In this document: positions 45,413 to 56,282 of the stretch, one piece after another
How the letters are laid out: each line of letters begins with the position of its first letter
Position numbering within the stretch: the first letter of the stretch is position 1
Origin: Colocasia esculenta
Lineage: Eukaryota > Streptophyta > Magnoliopsida > Alismatales > Araceae
Assembly (NCBI GenBank): GCA_014218235.1
Contig: CM024755.1
Coordinates: forward strand, 78,228,631 to 78,292,630
Length of the DNA: 64,000 bases
Direction: 5' to 3'
Notes under the pieces: model-generated
Database searches by the model: none
Told to the model about the DNA's origin: nothing
The model's input: the letters and a program-made list of their open reading frames with translations, nothing else
Program-made: the position numbers and the translations under genes

Positions 45413-47296
45413 TGTTGGATCGAAGATGCGGTGATATGGCAAATATAGAAGGGGGGGGGGTGAATAGATTTGCAGCAAAAATCTTATGCAATTAAAAATA
45501 TGTCAAATTAAAATCTCCATTCAAATAGGTACCCACTGATTTGATTAATTTATAGGAATCTAAAGCACATTAGATCATCTATCTATAAGTGTGTGAGTGC
45601 TTAGAAGGTGATCAAAATCCTATGCAAGTATTCTAGTAGAAAATCAACACATCAAACCACTACACAGAATATTTTTAGGGTGGTTCGACTCCCAGACGGA
45701 GACCTACATCCACCCCTCACTCAAACCAAGTGAGGCTTCACTAAACCACTGATTCATAACTTCAAACAACTGCTAACTCACAGCTTGAACGCTGACTCAC
45801 AGCTTGACCGCTGACTCACAGTTTGCCAACTTTTGATTATACAGCTAATCCGCTGATTCACAGCTTCAAGGTTAGACAGATCTCCTCAATCCACACACAA
45901 ACACAGTATGGGATCAACACTTCTATCACCAGTAGGAGCAATCAAAGAGTTCATGATGAAGTTTAAAAGTGAAAAACAAATACACATGAAGATCAGAGTT
46001 AAGGGAGACAAATCCTCGAACACCGGTCCTTCAGCTTCGCCCAATTTCCTCTGGACTGTTTGAATTGAATTCTGGATCTTTTGATTTTGAGAGTTGAAGT
46101 CGTGCTTCAGATCTTCTTGCACGAACGCATCATCGGGATGTGCTCCTCAGCCAATCTGACTTGAACTCCCTCAAATCAGCCTCAATTTTCTATACTCTGT
46201 TTCAGATCTGATTTACAGAGAAATTCAGATCTGAGTTGATACTCATGAGTTCTTCTACAGATTTTGAGCTCCGTGCTTCTACTCTTGCACTAGCTTCCTC
46301 TTCCACCTTCCTTCAGATCTGCTTCTTCTTCTCAGCTCTACTGCTTCTCCTTTGCACAACTGCTTCTTCTTCTTCTACTGCTCTTCTCCTTGATTTGCTC
46401 CTTTTGTAGCACTCTAACACTCTCTTTCTATACTTGGCCTTGATCCCCATATTCTTTGTGATGGATGGCTGCTCCAAATGAGACAGGAGCTTTTATAGCC
46501 TTGGTACAGTCCCTTTTATGTGCGAAACAAGTGCATAGAAACCTAGGGTTCACCCAAGGTTGCCACGTGTCTAAAAGTCCTCCTCATAGCCACTTGGAAG
46601 AAAGGGTATTTTGGTAATAATAAAGTCTTCCAAAGGTCTTAAGAGATAAACCACACCCTTTGGAAATCATACCCTTTACGTTTATGAGTTTTCACGCAAT
46701 GAGTGTCGACACAAGCTTTCATGTGTGTCGATGCAACTAACTAAATTTCAGTTCCAGCTTACTAGGAAGAAACTAGTGTCCACCTAATTAACAACTAGTG
46801 TCGAAACAACTGTGACTTTGTTCTTTAGGAACTTACTGGGCAGACTATGTGTGTCGACCTGACTTCCAATGTGTGTCGACACAACTGTGACTTTGTTCTT
46901 CAAGAGCTTACTGGGCAGACTATGTGTGTCGACCTGACTTCCAATGTGTGTCGACACAACTTTGACAAAACTGTATAAACTGGGCATACTATGTGTGTCG
47001 ACCTGACTTCCAATGCTTGTCGACACAACTTTGACAAAATTGTGTAAACCTGTATGTATAAAGTGTGAATCATCAAAATATGAAATATGAGATATGAAAA
47101 ACATATTTTTCAATCATTATTATAATATGTACAATATGTCGTCATCAAAATCAAAGTATTAGTGTTTAGACATCATCCACAACCACATGTTTTTGTCATC
47201 ATCCAAATCAATACACAACTCAACATCCTTCCACAAATATGCAATATGATATCAGATTGTGTATAATATGTCATCATCAAAACACACAACTCAACA
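45413..47296 (-). repeat. C1 5' LTR
   Basis: 1,884 bases, TGTTG..CAACA ended. On the - strand: LTR start TGTTGAGTTG, GTGTCGAC words (47035-46700), G-box CCACGTGTCT (46563-46572), TATA box GGCTATAAAAG (46490-46500), leader, end CGATCCAACA. Same layout as the C2 LTR but a different sequence. Confidence 0.93.
46792..47036 (-). repeat. About 70-75-base tandem repeat carrying paired GTGTCGAC words
   Basis: Three units begin CTGGGCAGAC (46836 and 46911) and CTGGGCATAC (46980). Each holds TGTGTGTCGACCTGACTTCC and, about 20 bases on, a GTCGACACAAC word. It lies in the C1 U3; one unit also survives in the 3' LTR remnant (8225-8290). Confidence 0.85.
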
Positions 47297-47938
47297 ATCC
47301 GACGACATTTCCCTTTAGAAAAACTCTCACAACTCACTGGAAGGGGGACTACATACTGGCCAAACTCTAGAATGATGGACAAGAGGTGTATTTATAGGGA
47401 TTTGGGGTTCAAAATTTGAGGTGGAACATGATGCTAAAGCGTGTCAACCTCAATGGACGTGTTTCAATTGAAACACGTCAGGCCAAGTAGTCACGTTAAT
47501 GAATTTCCAAAATACTTTGGATTTTAATAGAAATATCAAGTTGAATCACATCGTGCATGGCTGACGCATTTAGGAATTTCAAAAATGATTTACGAAAAGT
47601 TGCCAAAAAAAATTGAGCAAGTCAAATCACGTGGAAAGTCCAGTCGCATTTTAGTTAAGGCAACAAATATTTTCAACAACTAGAAAAAGAAATAGCTCAA
47701 AAATATGGAAATCCAAATTGCATCTGACAGGGGTGACTCGATTTAAAATGTTGATCAGAAAAATATAGAAATAATCAATTCTTTGGAAATCGCGTCAAGG
47801 ATGGCTAACGTGTTATTGATATAAAGGCATCCAAGTGTCCTGACGCATTCTTGAAAGCATAATCATGTCCACTAGGCATGACATTATTCCAACAGTGACT
47901 AAAAAGTACTCCATCTATTGTCTCAACATGCTCATTGA
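47297..47938 (-). repeat. LTR fragment, - strand, flanking C1
   Basis: No ORF. On the - strand CTATAAATACACC (47386-47398) looks like a TATA box. Upstream of it (47430-47860) is a field of words CACGTC, GCGTCA, GACGCA, CACGTT and TGACGC: at least ten CpG words in 430 bases. This is the same layout as the U3 of C1, C2 and C3. Both ends are cut by C1 and C3. Confidence 0.5.
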
Positions 47939-48117
47939 TGTTTTGAAGTTGACAAAATGATTATTTAATGAAGCATGATATTGCGATGTTCTCTTTGATT
48001 CCATTAAGGGATTGTGAGAAACTTGTGTGTTTGATCTTCTAATGATCCAACTTACTTGTTAATAAGTGTTTTAGGAAGTCTATGGGCTTGTGAGTTTATG
48101 GACTTGATCCCAAGGTA

Positions 48118-48119
48118 TG

Positions 48120-48176
<57 letters not shown>
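48118..48176 (+). repeat. (TA)n microsatellite
   Basis: About 28 TA units with one GTA interruption near 48140. Confidence 0.95.
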
Positions 48177-48179
<3 letters not shown>

Positions 48180-48980
48180 TGAACTCAAACTAAGTATTTA
48201 TTTTGAATTCTGCAGGAATTCGTTGACCAAATTCTTGGTTTTTGTCGACCAAACATCCTAGAGAAGCCAATCACTCTAGCCTAGAATCAGTCAACTGAAC
48301 TCTTTGTTTTGGTAGACCAAGCCTTCCAGAGCAGCCAGGTTGAGCCACACATGGAGAACAGTTGACCGAACCTGAAAAGTTGATCGACTAATTGGCAGTA
48401 CAGATTTCCACTACAAGACCATGTGAAGAATGATCAATCGAACTTGGGAAATCGATTGACCAATTATGGAACACAATTTCCTATTTTAGCAGGACTCTTT
48501 CCCCGTTTGGTCTCCGGCCAAGATCTCTTGGATCTACAGTCCAAGATGGCCTTTTTTCATGGGAATGCACATATATAGCGACCTCCTTTAAGGCTGGAGG
48601 ATAGCAGAACGAGCAAGGAAATGATTTTTTGCCTAGAGCTAGGTTTTAAGGAGAAGAAGTGTTCACCTGCGGTTCTACACTTCACATAATAGTAGTGTGA
48701 TCTCAAGCCTCCTGGACGCCCAAAGGATTGCATGTCATCCAAGGCTAGTCCGAGGAAGAGATTGAAGAAGTCTTTACCTTTATTCATCAACGACCTTCTA
48801 TTATTTAGACAAGAGACTCCTCTCAATCTCTTATATTGTTTGTACTCTATTTTTTGGATTACAAGGGTCATTCATAAGCTCATCATATAATTGATCATGT
48901 GTGAGTGAGTGTTGCTCAAGTTTGTTAGGCGTGTGTGGGGTGTAACAGTGAGCTTTTTCACTATTGTTGTGAGTGTCTCA

Positions 48981-49002
48981 CGCTGTGTGTGTGTGTGTGT
49001 GT
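48981..49002 (+). repeat. (GT)n microsatellite
   Basis: About ten TG/GT units in the C3 5' LTR. Confidence 0.9.
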
Positions 49003-49299
49003 GGTGGGTTTGTACTATGTACCCATGGCAAAAATGAAGAGTAGTGTATGTTCTGCCTCACGTGAGTGAAGGGTGGATGTAGGCGCACACCTTTTATGAC
49101 TGAACCACCTAAATCTTGTGCATAGTTTTGTGATTTGCTATCCATTTCATCTACCTCCCTTCTACATGCATAACAGGATTAGTGGTCACGTTGCTCTACT
49201 TAAGTACTATGTGTGTTTCTAATTTGATTTTTTTTTTTAATCAGGCGTCAACCAATTCACCCCTCCCCTCTTGGTTGACCATCATAAATGCTTACATTA

Positions 49300-49314
49300 A
49301 TTGGTATCAAAGTA
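49300..49314 (+). other. C3 primer binding site (decayed)
   Basis: TTGGTATCAAAGTAGG follows the LTR; it differs at a few bases from TGGTATCAGAGC. Confidence 0.75.
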
Positions 49315-49348
49315 GGTTCACTTATCTTAAATGAGATCCTTGTGTACG

Positions 49349-51180
49349 ATGGCCAGCAAAGGGTTCATGCCTAAAGGACACTCCATCCACCATCCCCCAT
49401 ACTTTGACGACAACAATTACCCATATTGGAAGAACCGCTTGCACGTCTTTCTCAGTGCTTAATATTATAAGATCTAGAAAGTTGTGACTACTAGTCCATA
49501 TCAATTTCCAGAAGATGAGGGAAAGTAGTCAGAGGTTCATATCTAGAAATCTAAAATTAACTTCAGTTCTTTGAATATAATGCAATGTGATATTCACCCT
49601 GACGAATACTCTCGTGTGTCCATGTGCAGCTAAGTTAAGGAAATGTAGGATAAGTTGAAGCTCATTTATGAAGGTATCTTAGAAGTCAAGGAAACCAAAT
49701 CCAATATCTTAGTCTACAAGTACAAGCTATTTAAGATGAAGGCTGAGGAATCGATTTTCGAGATGTTTGCAAGGTTCATGACATTACTAATGGTTTGAAC
49801 GCACTCGAGAAGGAGTACAACAACTCTAAGTTGGTCAGAAAGGTTCTTCACTCCTTGCCCCCTTCGTGGCACACTAAGGCCACAGTCATTAAGTATTTCA
49901 AAAATATGGCCACCCTCACACTTGAGGAACTTATTGTATCCCTGATGACTTATAAGTTGAACAAGAGGAGAAACGAACTTGAGAGCAAAAAGGGAAGGGC
50001 ATTGCAATGAAGGTTGTACCTCCATGTCGTGATACCGTGAAGAGGAGGATAGCGGCATAGATGACGACGAGGAGGAGTTGGCCATGCTGACCAAAAAGAT
50101 GCGAAAATTTCTTTGCAAAAGAAGGTCGTTTTCGAGCAGCTCAAAGAAGCCCATGAAGAAGACATTAGCTCCCAAGGGTTAAAGCACCAAAGAGAAAAAA
50201 GGTAATTTGCTACGAGTTTAAGAATCCAAGGCACATGCAAGAAGAATGCCCTGTATTGCTAAAGAAACTTAAGAAGGGCAAATTTACAAAGACCAAAGCG
50301 ATGGTGGCAACATGGAGTGATGAAGACACAAAGGATTTTTCCGAGGACTCTGAAGAAGCATCAAACAACTTGTGTCTCATGGCCCACGACAAGGAAACTG
50401 AGGAGATAAATGATGAAACTAAATTTTTTTTCTTAAGAACAATCTGAACTCATCTATGCTTCTCTTTTGAAAATTTTAAAAAATTGAAGTCTGAAAACAA
50501 AGCCTTGAAAAATAAAATTGAAAGCCTTGTTCATGATGATACACCTTGCTTAGCATGCCAAGATCTGAAAAATGAATGTGAAATTCTGAAAGACTGTAAT
50601 GAAAGCTTCCTTGCTAAGGTGACTCTATATGAAGAGGAATTGGAATGTGTGTCTTGTGATATGGCTAATCAACAGAAAAATAGTGCACTTGAAAAGAAAA
50701 TTCTACTATGAAATTTGAAAATGATAAATTTAAAAATAAGGTGTCTAGTCTTGAAAAGATGTGACTAATCTAAAAGGAACTATCTCAAAGTTAATGAAAG
50801 GGAAACAAAGCTTTGATGAGATTCTCTTAATTCTTGTGACTTTTCAAAGAGAGGGTCTTGGCTATATTCCCAATAAGAAAAAGTCATGTCAATCAAAATC
50901 CAAAACTTTGTTTGTGCATGCTACTAGAAAAGGAAAAAACACCACAGTCAAACAATGTTAAAATTGTCCAATTCAATAAGAAGGCCTATAATCAAAGGTC
51001 CAAGCATGTTATTCACATCCACACACATAATTCATGCCCAAAACCATAAACATCCAAAATCATTTGTTTTTCTTATGGTTCTCATGGTCATGTGAATGTT
51101 GTGTGTCCATTGAAAAGAAATCCAAAAGATCTAAAACTTGTTTGGATTAGGAAAGACCTGATTTCTTCTTAGACTAACTC
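49349..51180 (+). pseudogene. gag: C3 gag
   Basis: ATG at 49349 (MASKGFMPKGHSIHHPPYFDD), then YPYWKNRLHVFLSA, IMQCDIHPDEYSRVSMCS, LIYEG and ETKSNILVYKYKLFKMKAEES. At least five stops lie in the first 350 bases. The knuckle near 50205-50255 reads CYEFKNPRHMQEEC, lacking its second Cys. The acidic AMVATWSDEDTKDFSED (about 50300) and a coiled-coil stretch (50480-50700) follow, then KHVIHIHTHNSCP. Same Gag type as C1 and C2. Confidence 0.85.
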
Positions 51181-54100
51181 CAGTGGATCAAATAAGTTTT
51201 GGGTACCAAAATCAATTGCATGAGAACTTATTTTCTTGTAGGTGTGTCTTCGAGCAACAAGTGACAAATGGTATTTTGATAGCGATTGCTTAAGACACAT
51301 GATGGGAGACAAGTCAAAGTTCACGGAGTTGGAAGAGAAAGATGGTGGTATTGTGGCCTTTGGAGGTAAGGATAAAGGTAAAATTGTTGGAATATGTAAG
51401 ATTGGAACTCATATACTTCTTGTTCATGGCTTGAATCACAATCTCCTTAGCATAAGACATTGTGTGATAGGGGGTACAAGATTGTAATTCATGTATCTCG
51501 TTGTGCTGTGATGGATGAAAATTCTAATGAAATAAAATTCCTAAGCCAAAGAATTAATAATGTCTACACAATTGGTTTGGAACAAATTGAATCTAAAAAC
51601 TTGTGCTTAATGGCAAATAATTCTGAAAATACATGGTTATGGCACCGTCGCTTGGGTCATACTAGTTTTGGTGTAATTTCCAAGTTGTCTAGAATGGACA
51701 TTGTAGGCAGCTTGCCTAAATTGAAATTTCAGAATGATAAAATTTGTGAAGCATGCGCCAAAGGTAAGCAAACAAGAACATCATTCAAAATAAAAACATT
51801 GTTAACACCTCACGCCCACTTGAGTTAATGTATCTTGATTTATTGGCCCTAATAGAACATTAAGTTTAGGTGGGAAGTCATATGGATTTGTCATTATGGA
51901 TGAATTTTCATGTTTCACTTGGGTTATTCTTTTGGCTAATAAAAATGATGCATTGATGCAGTTTCAAGTGTGGTGTAGAAAAGTGCAGAAGGATAAAGGC
52001 AATATCATCACAACAATTCAAAGTGATCATAGAGGTGAGTTCGAAAATGCAGACTTTAAAGCATTATGTGATGAATAGGGGTATGGACATAATTTTTCAT
52101 CATTGAGGACTTCGGAGCATAACAGAGTTGTGGAGCAGAAGAACTGGACCTTGGTGGAGATGGCACGGACAATGCTAAGTGAAAGTAGTCTACCACGATA
52201 TTTCTGGGCAAAGTGGTAAACATAGATCGTTATATTGTCAACCATGCCATGGTAAGACCAATCCTTAAGAAAACCACTCTTATAAATAGTACAAAGGTAA
52301 GAAACCCGATATTTCTCATTTCATTTTTTTTGGATGCACATGTTTTATCTTGAACAATGCCAAAACTACCTTGGCAAAATTTGATGAGAAAAGTGATAAG
52401 TGGGTTTTTCTCGACTATGCAATGAATTCTAGAGTCTACATAGTGTTTTATAAGAAAACTCTTGTAGTTGAAGAGACTCCATATGTTATTTTTGACGAGT
52501 CGAACTCAAAACTAACATTTTTAGATGTGTCTGTTGATGGTGCAGGCATGAAAGACACAACACAAGCTAAAGCACAAGCAAGTGATCCCCCAAAATGAGA
52601 AATCTACAGAAGAGCTTAATGGCCTCCCAAATTCCACTAAGAAAATTGAGGATCCAACACTTGAAGAGCTTCAAGAACATACAATGAAGGATACATAACT
52701 ACCACAAGAGTGGAAATTTGTGAAAGATCACCCTCCAACAAATGTCCTTGGCAATCTGGAAGGTGGCATGAGGATAAGATCCTCATTGAGGCAAGTGTTT
52801 GATCAAGATTTAATTGATTTTATTTATCAAGGGGAGCCTAAAAATGTGGATGAAGCATTGTGTGATGAGTCATGGATTTTGGCTATGCACGAAGAGTTGC
52901 ACCCAATTTTGTAGGAATGAAGTGTGGACTTTAGTGCTACATCCTAAGCACCACTCCGTTATTGGAACCCATTGGGTATTCAAAAATAAGTTGGATGAGT
53001 CTTGAGTGGTAGTTAAGAAGAAGACCCGGCTTGTAGCCAAGGGGTATAGGCAAGAGATGGGCATAGATTTTGATGACTCATTTATGCCGATTGCTCGCTT
53101 AGAAGCAGCCTGTATTTTACTCTCTTATGCATCTTCTATGAATTTTAAATTGTACCAAATGGAAGTCAAAAGCTCTTTCTTAAATGGATATATTAAAGAG
53201 GATGTGTATGTAGAGCAACACATGTAGGTACGAGAGATTAAATAATTTATTGCTAGATAAGAAATATAAGAGAGGTAAGGCAGACCAAACTCTATTCACA
53301 AAATATTTTGGTAAAGACATCATTGTAGTTTATATTTATGTTTATGACATCATTTTTGGCTCAACTAACTCCACTTTGTGTACTCAATTTGTAGAATTGA
53401 TGAAAGGTGAATTTGAGATGAGCTTCATTGGTGAGCTGAATTTTTTTCTAGGTCTGCAAGTAAAGCAAATGAAGGAGGGAATATTTATATGTGAAACTAA
53501 ATGCACCCTCTAGTTGATTAAGAAGTACGGGTTTGAAAATTTCAAACTGTTGCCCCACCAATGTCAGCTTCAATTAAAATGGGAAGCAATTAAAAAGGTA
53601 AACCCATAGACCCTGCTCTTTATAGAGGCATGATTGGTTCTCTGTTGTATCTTGCTGCTTCTAGGCCAGACATCTAGTTTAGTGTATGTCTCTGTGCTCG
53701 TTTTCAATTTTGTCCTAAAGAGTCTCACTTAATGGGTGTCAAACGTATTTTCCGCTATCTTGTGAGCACGGTTGACATGGGCTTGTGGTATCCCCTCAGT
53801 TGTTATTTTGAACTCATTGTCTACACCGATGCAAATTATGTTAGATGCAAAATTGATCAAAAAAGCACTAGTGGTATGTCTCAGTTTCTTAGAGTTTCTT
53901 GGTAACTTGGGCCACTTAGATGTAACATTCAATGTCACTTTCAATTGCTGAGGTAGAATATGTTGTCACTAGTAGTTAGGGTTCACAAATGCTTTAGATC
54001 AAACATCAATTGCTTGAATTTAATGTTCAGTTGAATTGGGTTCTAATTATCCGTGATAACACAAGTACAATTAATTTGTCTAAAAACTCAATTCAACATT

Positions 54101-54209
54101 TTAGAACTAAGCATATATAAATGCTCAAATTGCAGACATATTCACAAAACCATTGAGCGACGACAATTTCACAACTTTGAGAAGAGAGTTGGGTCTCTGC
54201 AAGATGTAG
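51181..54209 (+). pseudogene. pol: C3 pol (protease, integrase, RT, RNase H)
   Basis: Protease near 51270: WYFDSDCLRHMMG, with the catalytic DSG changed to DSD. Pre-integrase zinc domain at 51630-51785 (WLWHRRLGHTSF, CEACAKGKQTRTSF). Integrase core: MDEFSCFTWVI, QSDHRGEFEN, with part of the core lost after 52070. RT: THWVFKNKLDES, a stop, KTRLVAKGYRQEMGIDF and YQMEVKSSFLNGYIKEDVYVEQ, then a deletion. The active site reads YVYD instead of YVDD (about 53340). RNase H remnants are at 53800-54060 (YTDANYV, KSTSG). It ends ADIFTKPLSDDNFTTLRREL, stop 54207-54209. Clearly dead. Confidence 0.88.
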
Positions 54210-55165
54210 AGTTGCATGTGAGAAGACATTGAACATGCATGCATGTTTATTGAGAAATCCCCTGCATGCATGTGTATATAATTATGTATAGCCAACTTTT
54301 TTTAATTTCTAAGATTGAAATATCCTTGTTAAATAAAGCGAAGGACCCGGAACTTGGTATCCTTTTTACTCACATTGGGGGAGACGAGTTAGAGAATTAG
54401 TTTGGAGGACCTAAAATTGATCCATTTCTTTTTTTCCTTACAAAATTTTTAAGAATCCTATAGAAAATCTTGTAGGGAGCAAACCATAGAACAAATATGT
54501 TGTTGATTGACAAAATCCTTTACATTTATCGGTACTTGAGCTGTTAATGTCAGTGCATTGCTGACTAAACCAATTCCTATTAAAATCTGGGAATTCGTCG
54601 ACCAATTCAAAAAGTTCAATTGATCGATTACGGTCATAAACCTGACCGAAGCATCTCAGTCGCAACCGACTTATGTTGGTTCAACCCAAGCCGACTTCTT
54701 AAGCCTTGGGGTCTTTGTGGGACAACTTCCACTCTTACATTTCTCTCCTTTCATCCCCCAAGAGCTTCCTTCTTTCCCTATGGATCTGTATTTCCTTCTT
54801 CAAGAGATCCAAACCCTAGAGAGATGTGGGTGATCCAACCTCTTGCCGATCTCCCTTCCTATCTTCTCCGGCTTGCTCCCTACAAGTCCCCTCATTAAAG
54901 CTACATCCTAGAGGGAGACTTCTCAGCCCCAAGCCTAGGAGGTGTCCAAGCCTCACCAATCGTCTTGCTCCATTCACTTGTCATGGCTCCAAGGACTCGT
55001 GGCAGCCATCAGAACCCAAGGGGTACACAAGGGGTAGGTGAAGGATCAAGCAGGGCTTTGCAACTTCCAGTGGAACTTGGTGAGTTTTTGAACCTACGGA
55101 GAAGGAACATTCTTCCACTTAGATGAGTAGATTTTGAAAACTCGGAAGGAGTTGATCCAATGATT
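54210..55165 (+). pseudogene. C3 post-pol spacer with LTR motifs and start of ORF3
   Basis: After pol a purine tract TTGGGGGAGA (about 54376-54385) occurs. 54591-54695 holds words of the C3 LTR type: TTCGTCGACCAATTC, AATTGATCGATT, TGACCGAA, CAACCGAC. A CT-rich leader (54730-54790) follows. At 54984 ATG opens MAPRTRGSHQNPRGTQG, which resembles the C2 ORF3 start MAPKQHPRRGAKS; the frame stops after about 45 codons. I read it as the surviving start of the envelope-position ORF. No clear TATA box is seen between motifs and ATG. Confidence 0.5.
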
Positions 55166-56282
55166 TGTTAGCCTACGAAAACATCCTAGAGGGGGGGGTG
55201 AATAAATTGATAGAGAAATTTGAAAACAAATTAACCACTTAAAACTTTTGGTTAATGAATGTAATCGTGGGCAATGTAAATAAAGGAGCGGAAGCAATCA
55301 CACATAAAGAACACAAACGAATTTATCATGGTTCGGCCCTTCCTTAATAGAAGTCCTACATCTAGTCCCCAAGCAAACTCTTGAGATTTCACTAACAAAG
55401 GGTACAATCCCTCTTAATTGATAAATACAACACCTAGCCCCTGCTAGTCTTCTTCTCTTTCCCGGGAAGAAGGAAGGAAGCCCACTTGTTTTACAGGCTC
55501 AGAAGCAAACCTACTAGAATAGACCCCAACTTGATCACACACCTAGCTACCCACTAGTTTTCTCTTCTCAGATAAAGAGGAACACTGTATACAGTCCCAC
55601 AGTTAGACACTACACCCAGCACACTGCTGATCTTCCCTTAACACAAGGGGAACAACTTGTCTTTCTTATGAAAGAAAGAACAGGGTGTTGAGACCAAGTT
55701 CAAAAAGAATGAACTGAAACTTCCTTGATCTCAACACAGCCCAAGATCAAATGAACTAAAAGAAGCTCAGCTCTCAGGCTCACAAACTCTCCCCCAGATT
55801 TATAATATCGCACAGAGAGAGATGGGAAAGAAGCCAGCCTACTCAACTTCCGGGTGTGAGTGCACCCACTAATACAAACCCCAGCAAGGTTCCCACTGGT
55901 ATAGACCCCAATTGGTCTTCCCACACAAGGGGAAATGCCCCACAAAAAATGTCTCTATCTAGATCGATGAGAGGCTATGACAAAGCACTAACTAAAGAGC
56001 ACAAAGATCAAGAAGATGGGATGAGGAATCAGTTGAACTTGTGCTGCTTCAGCAAGCTAATGATGAATGCTTTGTTGCTGAAGTCTGCTTTGGGATCTTC
56101 CTTCCTGTTGACAGCTTTTCTGAATACTTGTTTGCTGAATGGAGGAAGATAAGAGCTTTGACTGTAGCAAGGTGTTGAAGGAATTTATGAACTCGAGTTC
56201 TTTCTCTTTTTTATGAGTGTGAATGTCGTTTAGGTCCTCACTGAATGTACACTAAATCAAAAGGATCTTCAGGGCTACTCAC
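55166..56282 (-). repeat. Copia-type LTR fragment, - strand
   Basis: It begins TGTTAGCC and then CCTAGAGGGGGGGGTGAAT (55182-55200), the same kind of block (AGAAGGGGGGGTTGAATAG) that lies at the 3' end of the C2 and C1 LTRs. The block ATGGTTCGGCCC..TCCTACATC also matches (GGTGGTTCGG..CTCCTACATC in C2). It is cut at 56282 by insertion of G3. No gene. Confidence 0.6.

Larger units (their letters stand above)
8218..47296 (-). mobile_element. C1: pol-less Ty1/Copia (SIRE/Maximus type), outer host of the nest
   Basis: Order on the - strand: 5' LTR (47296-45413), primer site, gag start (45352), gag interrupted at 44641, gag resumed at 15619, gag interrupted at 14351, gag resumed at 11588, then a post-pol spacer and a truncated 3' LTR (8555-8218). 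The two interruptions are Gypsy insertions with duplicated 5-base targets, TGAGC (15615-15619 and 44642-44646) and TCTTG (11584-11588 and 14351-14355). The gag frame rejoins across each. Protease, integrase, reverse transcriptase and RNase H are all absent: the sequence passes from the gag zinc-knuckle region to the post-pol spacer near 10900-11030. C1 is therefore a deletion derivative that would need enzymes from elsewhere. Confidence 0.85.
47939..49296 (+). repeat. C3 5' LTR
   Basis: TGTTTTGAAG to CTTACA, about 1.36 kb. A TA microsatellite is at 48118-48176. A field of GTCGACCAA / TTGACC / ATCGATTGACC words is at 48219-48475. A TATA-like CATATATAGC follows at 48570-48579, and a GT run at 48983-49002. 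The start is set by analogy with SIRE-type LTRs; the end by the primer site. Confidence 0.75.
47939..55165 (+). mobile_element. C3: decayed Ty1/Copia, SIRE/Maximus type
   Basis: 5' LTR 47939-49296, primer site, gag, protease, integrase, RT and RNase H up to 54209, then a post-pol spacer and the first codons of an ORF3. The 3' LTR is not found; the element breaks off near 55165 where a different LTR begins. There are many stops, deletions and frameshifts, so this is one of the oldest copies here. Confidence 0.8.

Noticed and set aside
46784..47113. 109-codon frame with GSQVDTHS repeats
   Set aside because: Translation of the C1 LTR tandem repeat; lies in U3 upstream of the TATA box.
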